NCBI GenBank assembly: GCA_019119355.1
Contig: DWXE01000027.1
Coordinates: 1-42,777 of the forward strand
DNA length: 42,777 nucleotides
Direction: 5' to 3'
From: Candidatus Eisenbergiella merdigallinarum
GTDB lineage: Bacteria; Bacillota; Clostridia; Lachnospirales; Lachnospiraceae
In this document: one piece after another, positions 40,105 to 42,777 of the stretch
How positions within the stretch are numbered: the first letter of the stretch is position 1
How the letters are laid out: each line of letters starts with the position of its first letter
Program-made: the position numbers and the translations under genes
The notes under the pieces: generated by a model
Databases searched by the model: none
The model's input: the letters and a program-made list of their open reading frames with translations, nothing else
What the model was told of the DNA's origin: nothing

Positions 40105-41365
40105 CGATCCGTCCCCTGCAGACGGTGAGCTTCACCTTTCCGGTCAGCTTCTGCCCCAGGAAAGGGGAGTTCTGCGATTTGGATCGAAACTTCTCCGGAA
40201 CCCATTCCTCGTTCTCGTCGAACAGGATCAGATCCGCGGGCCCCCCTTCATAGATCCGCCCCGCGTCCAGCCCGTAAAGGCCGGCCGGATTGACGGTCAT
40301 GCAGGCCAAAAGCCGCTCCATGGTCAGAGCCCCTGTGTGCACCAGGTTCATGATCCCCAGACTCAGAGAGGTCTCCAGGCCGATGATTCCGCTGGGCGCT
40401 TCCGTGATGGGCTTCGCCTTTTCCTCCGCGCTGTGGGGTGCGTGATCCGTGGCGATCAGGTCGATGGTCCCGTCCGCCAGCCCCGCGACGATAGCCTGCC
40501 GGTCCGCTTCCTCCCGCAGGGGAGGGTTCATTTTCGCCATGGTCCCGTATTCGATGGCCGCTTCCTCGTTCAGGGAAAAATGGTGCGGCGTGGCTTCCGC
40601 GTGGATGCGGCCGCTCTTTTTCCTGGCCTGCCGCACCAGCTCCACCGCCTCCCTGGCGCTGATGTGCTGAATGACGATCCTGGCCCCGGTTTCCAGCGCC
40701 ATGGAAAGATCCCTCTGCACCATGGAAATCTCCGCCCGCCGGTCCGAGCCCCCGATCCCGAAAAAGGCCGACGCCTTCCCGGCGTTGATCCCGTTGTTGG
40801 CGATGCAGGCCGGATCCTCCTCGTGGAAGCTGATGGGCGCATGGAGCCGCGCCGCTTCCTGCATGGCTTTCCTGGCGATCCCTTCATTCAGCAGGGGCTT
40901 TCCGTCGTCCGTAAATCCCACCGCTCCCGCTTTCAGCAGCCCGTCCATATCCGTCAGCTCGTCCCCGTCCATGTCCATGGTCACATTGGCGCAGGTATAG
41001 ACCCGGATGCCGGTCTTCTTCCCTTTTTCGATCACGTAGCGCAGCGTGTCTTCGTTGTCCACGTGGGGCGAAGTGTTGGCCATCAGCACCACGCTGGTCA
41101 CGCCGCCGGCCGCTGCCGTCTCCGCTCCCGTGAAAATATCTTCCTTGTATTCCGCTCCCGGATCCCGGAAATGCACGTGGGTATCCACCAGGCCGGGGGC
41201 CGCGATCAGTCCGTCCGCATCGATGACCCGCCCGCCTTCTTCCGAAAGCGAAAGCTCTCCCGGACGCGCTACGCTGCGGATCTTTTCCCCTTCCACCAGG
41301 ATATCCCTCCTGCCGTCCGTCCCCGAAGCGGGATCGATCAAATGACAATTTCGAATCAGCAACAT
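40079..41365 (-). CDS. pyrC: Dihydroorotase
   Basis: The enzyme cyclises N-carbamoyl-aspartate to dihydroorotate. The 428-residue amidohydrolase has the zinc motif DTHVHFRDPG (His63, His65), GFTDDGKP, EEDPACI, VIQHISARE and the catalytic ATDHAPHS. These are the marks of the long class I dihydroorotase of Firmicutes. The ATG at 41365 follows GGAGGG; the longer frame to 41416 overlaps the promoter. Its last residues were changed by a 19-bp duplication, which should be harmless. First gene of pyrC-pyrK-pyrD. Confidence 0.95.
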   Translation of the reverse strand: MLLIRNCHLIDPASGTDGRRDILVEGEKIRSVARPGELSLSEEGGRVIDADGLIAAPGLVDTHVHFRDPGAEYKEDIFTGAETAAAGGVTSVVLMANTSPHVDNEDTLRYVIEKGKKTGIRVYTCANVTMDMDGDELTDMDGLLKAGAVGFTDDGKPLLNEGIARKAMQEAARLHAPISFHEEDPACIANNGINAGKASAFFGIGGSDRRAEISMVQRDLSMALETGARIVIQHISAREAVELVRQARKKSGRIHAEATPHHFSLNEEAAIEYGTMAKMNPPLREEADRQAIVAGLADGTIDLIATDHAPHSAEEKAKPITEAPSGIIGLETSLSLGIMNLVHTGALTMERLLACMTVNPAGLYGLDAGRIYEGGPADLILFDENEEWVPEKFRSKSQNSPFLGQKLTGKVKLTVCRGRIVYEDQKDL

Positions 41366-41411
41366 TTCTCTTCCCTCCGCTTTCGTATGCTGGTCAGCTT
41401 CTGGTTTTTCT

Positions 41412-41420
41412 ATCATAGCA
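41412..41420 (-). promoter_or_regulatory. Possible extended -10 promoter of the pyr operon
   Basis: TGC precedes TATGAT (41417-41412) on the minus strand, 46 bases before pyrC. No good -35 is seen. No PyrR attenuator fits in the 61-base gap. Confidence 0.4.
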
Positions 41421-41426
41421 TGAAAT

Positions 41427-41852
41427 TCAGTCGAACACTACTGTTTTGTCCATAAACGGCGTTTTTATGACCAGATAGGGATAAGAAGGGCTGCCATTTT
41501 TTCCGTCCGCCTCTTTGGGGCCGATCAGGCTCGTATCCAGATAGATGGCGTTGGCCGTCTCGTAGAGATCGTTCACCGAGATGCTGTAACCGCCCGTCTC
41601 CTGTTTTCCATAGCCGATGCACAGATACAGATATCCTCCGTCCGCATAGGTGAGCTTAAACGCGCCCGATTTCTTTTCCCCCACCAGCCTGGCCAGCTCC
41701 TCGGGCAGACGTTCCTCGTCCACCACGGTGAACTCCAGATTCGTCCTCTCTTCCTGCTTTTTTCCCAGACCGCAGCCGCCCAAAAAGGCCAGCGCGAGCA
41801 GCATCGCCGCCAGCCGGATCGCCCTGCCGGCCCTGATTCCCGGTTTTTTCAT
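41427..41852 (-). CDS. Lipoprotein, PrcB-family
   Basis: A 141-residue secreted lipoprotein. The signal peptide (about 10-26) ends in the lipobox FLGGC with Cys27. The mature part resembles PrcB domains: FTVVDEERLPEELARLV, LTYADGGYLYLCIGYGKQETGGYSI and the closing PYLVIKTPFMDKTVVF. The PrcB name comes from a protease complex subunit of spirochaetes. In clostridia these are small lipoproteins of unknown role. It lies just upstream of pyrC and may be cotranscribed with it. Confidence 0.75.
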   Translation of the reverse strand: MKKPGIRAGRAIRLAAMLLALAFLGGCGLGKKQEERTNLEFTVVDEERLPEELARLVGEKKSGAFKLTYADGGYLYLCIGYGKQETGGYSISVNDLYETANAIYLDTSLIGPKEADGKNGSPSYPYLVIKTPFMDKTVVFD

Positions 41853-41915
41853 GCTCTTTTCCTGCTCCCGTTTTTAACAATCTATGAAAAAGCCGTCCTG
41901 TCCTATGCTCACGCC

Positions 41916-41944
41916 TTGCTTTTTGCGGGCAAAAAAGCTATACT
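41916..41944 (+). promoter_or_regulatory. Sigma-A promoter of plsC
   Basis: TTGCTT (41916-41921) and TATACT (41939-41944) are 17 bases apart, 57 bases before the plsC ATG. Confidence 0.6.
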
Positions 41945-42001
41945 GACATCAGCGTCCCGCCGTCCGGGACAAATATTCGCATAAGAAAAGGAGCAGGTTC
42001 C

Positions 42002-42736
42002 ATGATTCGCTTCATCTGCATCGTTATCTTCGTCATCCTCTTTCTCGTTCTGAGCATCCCGCTCCTCATCGCCGAATGGATCATCGGCAAATTCAACCCG
42101 GAGCTGAAAAGCAGGAGCTCCCTGGCCATCGTCAACTGGGCCTTCCGCGTCTGCCTGTGGTTCGCGGGCACGCAGATCACCTATCTGGGCGAAGAAAGGG
42201 TCCCCAGAGATGCGGCCGTTTTATATATCGGAAACCACCGCAGCTACTTCGACATCCTCATGACCTACGTGCGCGTGCCCCGTCCCACCGGCTACATCGC
42301 CAAAAAGGAAATGCTGCGCTACCCCCTGCTGGTCAACTGGATGAAAAACCTCCACTGCCTCTTCCTGGACCGCAAGGACATCAAGGAGGGCATGAAAACG
42401 ATCCTGGCCGCCGTGGACAAGATCAAAAACGGGATTTCCATCTGCATCTTCCCGGAAGGCACGAGAAACCGGGTCGCGGATACCTTCCTTCCCTTCCACG
42501 CGGGCAGCTTCAAGATCGCGGAAAAGACCGGATGCCCCATCGTTCCCATGGCCATCGTCAACGCCGGGGATATCTTCGAAGACCACCTTCCCCGGATCAA
42601 AAGGACGAAAGTCATCGTGGAATACGGCGAGCCCATCCTCACGGACCAACTGGACCGTAACGCCAGAAAGGACCTTCCGAACGCCGTGCTCAGGGAAATC
42701 CAGGCCATGTACTGGAAAAACAAAGAACTGCTGTGA
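42002..42736 (+). CDS. plsC: 1-acyl-sn-glycerol-3-phosphate acyltransferase
   Basis: PlsC acylates lysophosphatidic acid at position 2 in phospholipid synthesis, at the inner face of the membrane. The 244-residue protein has one N-terminal membrane segment (about 3-27), the catalytic NHRSYFD motif (His79, Asp84) and the glycerophosphate-binding FPEGTRNR (about 150-157). It continues with CPIVPMAIVNAGD. It is complete, with AAGGAG eight bases before the ATG. Transcribed divergently from the PrcB-pyr block. Confidence 0.93.
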   Translation: MIRFICIVIFVILFLVLSIPLLIAEWIIGKFNPELKSRSSLAIVNWAFRVCLWFAGTQITYLGEERVPRDAAVLYIGNHRSYFDILMTYVRVPRPTGYIAKKEMLRYPLLVNWMKNLHCLFLDRKDIKEGMKTILAAVDKIKNGISICIFPEGTRNRVADTFLPFHAGSFKIAEKTGCPIVPMAIVNAGDIFEDHLPRIKRTKVIVEYGEPILTDQLDRNARKDLPNAVLREIQAMYWKNKELL

Positions 42737-42777
42737 CAGCAAAAGAGCCGTCCCGGGGCGGAGGGTGATTCCCCGCC

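Noticed and set aside
41366..41426. PyrR-type attenuator before pyrC
   Set aside because: The 61-base gap is too short for the anti-terminator/terminator set and no PyrR binding loop was seen.
40091..41455. 454-codon open frame opposite pyrC
   Set aside because: Antisense shadow spanning pyrC and its promoter, with no recognisable domain.
1..42777. CRISPR array, tRNA, rRNA, intact transposase or integrase
   Set aside because: Looked for regularly spaced repeats, cloverleaf-like segments and transposase or recombinase motifs by eye; none found. A weak or diverged example could be missed without tools.

Overview
The window looks like the chromosome of a spore-forming anaerobic Clostridium-class bacterium, most likely a Lachnospiraceae relative. 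The evidence is a SipL-type spore coat protein (SPOCS plus LysM), a PyrK/PyrD type 1B pair, IspE of the MEP pathway, a trehalose PTS operon, XpaC/TelA, strong AGGAGG ribosome binding sites and sigma-A promoters. By eye the left 1.9 kb is AT-rich. The next 10 kb is intermediate and everything from about 12 kb on is GC-rich, so the left third reads as an accessory island joined to core chromosome. No statistics or database searches were run.

Region 1 (1-14.3 kb, nearly all minus strand) is a defence and accessory island. It starts with the 5' part of an RsmC-like methyltransferase, a broken small ORF and a class III (self-inhibited) Fic enzyme. A complete Wadjet operon follows, transcribed jetA-jetB-jetC-jetD (8541 to 1926), with an extended -10 promoter. 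Upstream of it is a separate operon with its own promoter: an Mrr-type endonuclease, a PLD-SF2 helicase-DUF3427 protein and a Nudix hydrolase. Further upstream is an unrecognised protein with a possible PD-(D/E)XK core and a C-terminal zinc ribbon. The Mrr/PLD-helicase/Nudix operon and the unknown nuclease-like protein are the best candidates for an undescribed system.

Region 2 (14.3-24.4 kb, minus strand) holds DUF2200, an Fe-S type flavoprotein, a D-2-hydroxyacid dehydrogenase, a HAD phosphatase, a zinc-ribbon protein, TelA and XpaC. A heterodimeric ABC exporter with a downstream MarR gene follows; its promoter carries a near-perfect palindrome over the -10 box.

Region 3 (24.4-31.3 kb) has a GH38-type alpha-mannosidase divergent from an AraC regulator, then an ispE-gntR-(membrane protein)-murI-DUF1934 operon behind a strong promoter. 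Region 4 (31.3-31.95 kb) is gene debris: tails of a regulator-like protein and of an AAA_14/DUF4143-type ATPase, ending in a nested hairpin.

Region 5 (31.96-36.6 kb) is a trehalose locus: treA/treC and treP (EIIBCA) divergent from treR, with four operator-like boxes between them. Region 6 (36.7-42.8 kb) contains the SipL-like spore protein, a pyrC-pyrK-pyrD operon whose pyrC end carries a 19-bp tandem duplication, a PrcB-family lipoprotein and a PlsC acyltransferase. No tRNA, rRNA, CRISPR array or intact transposase was seen.
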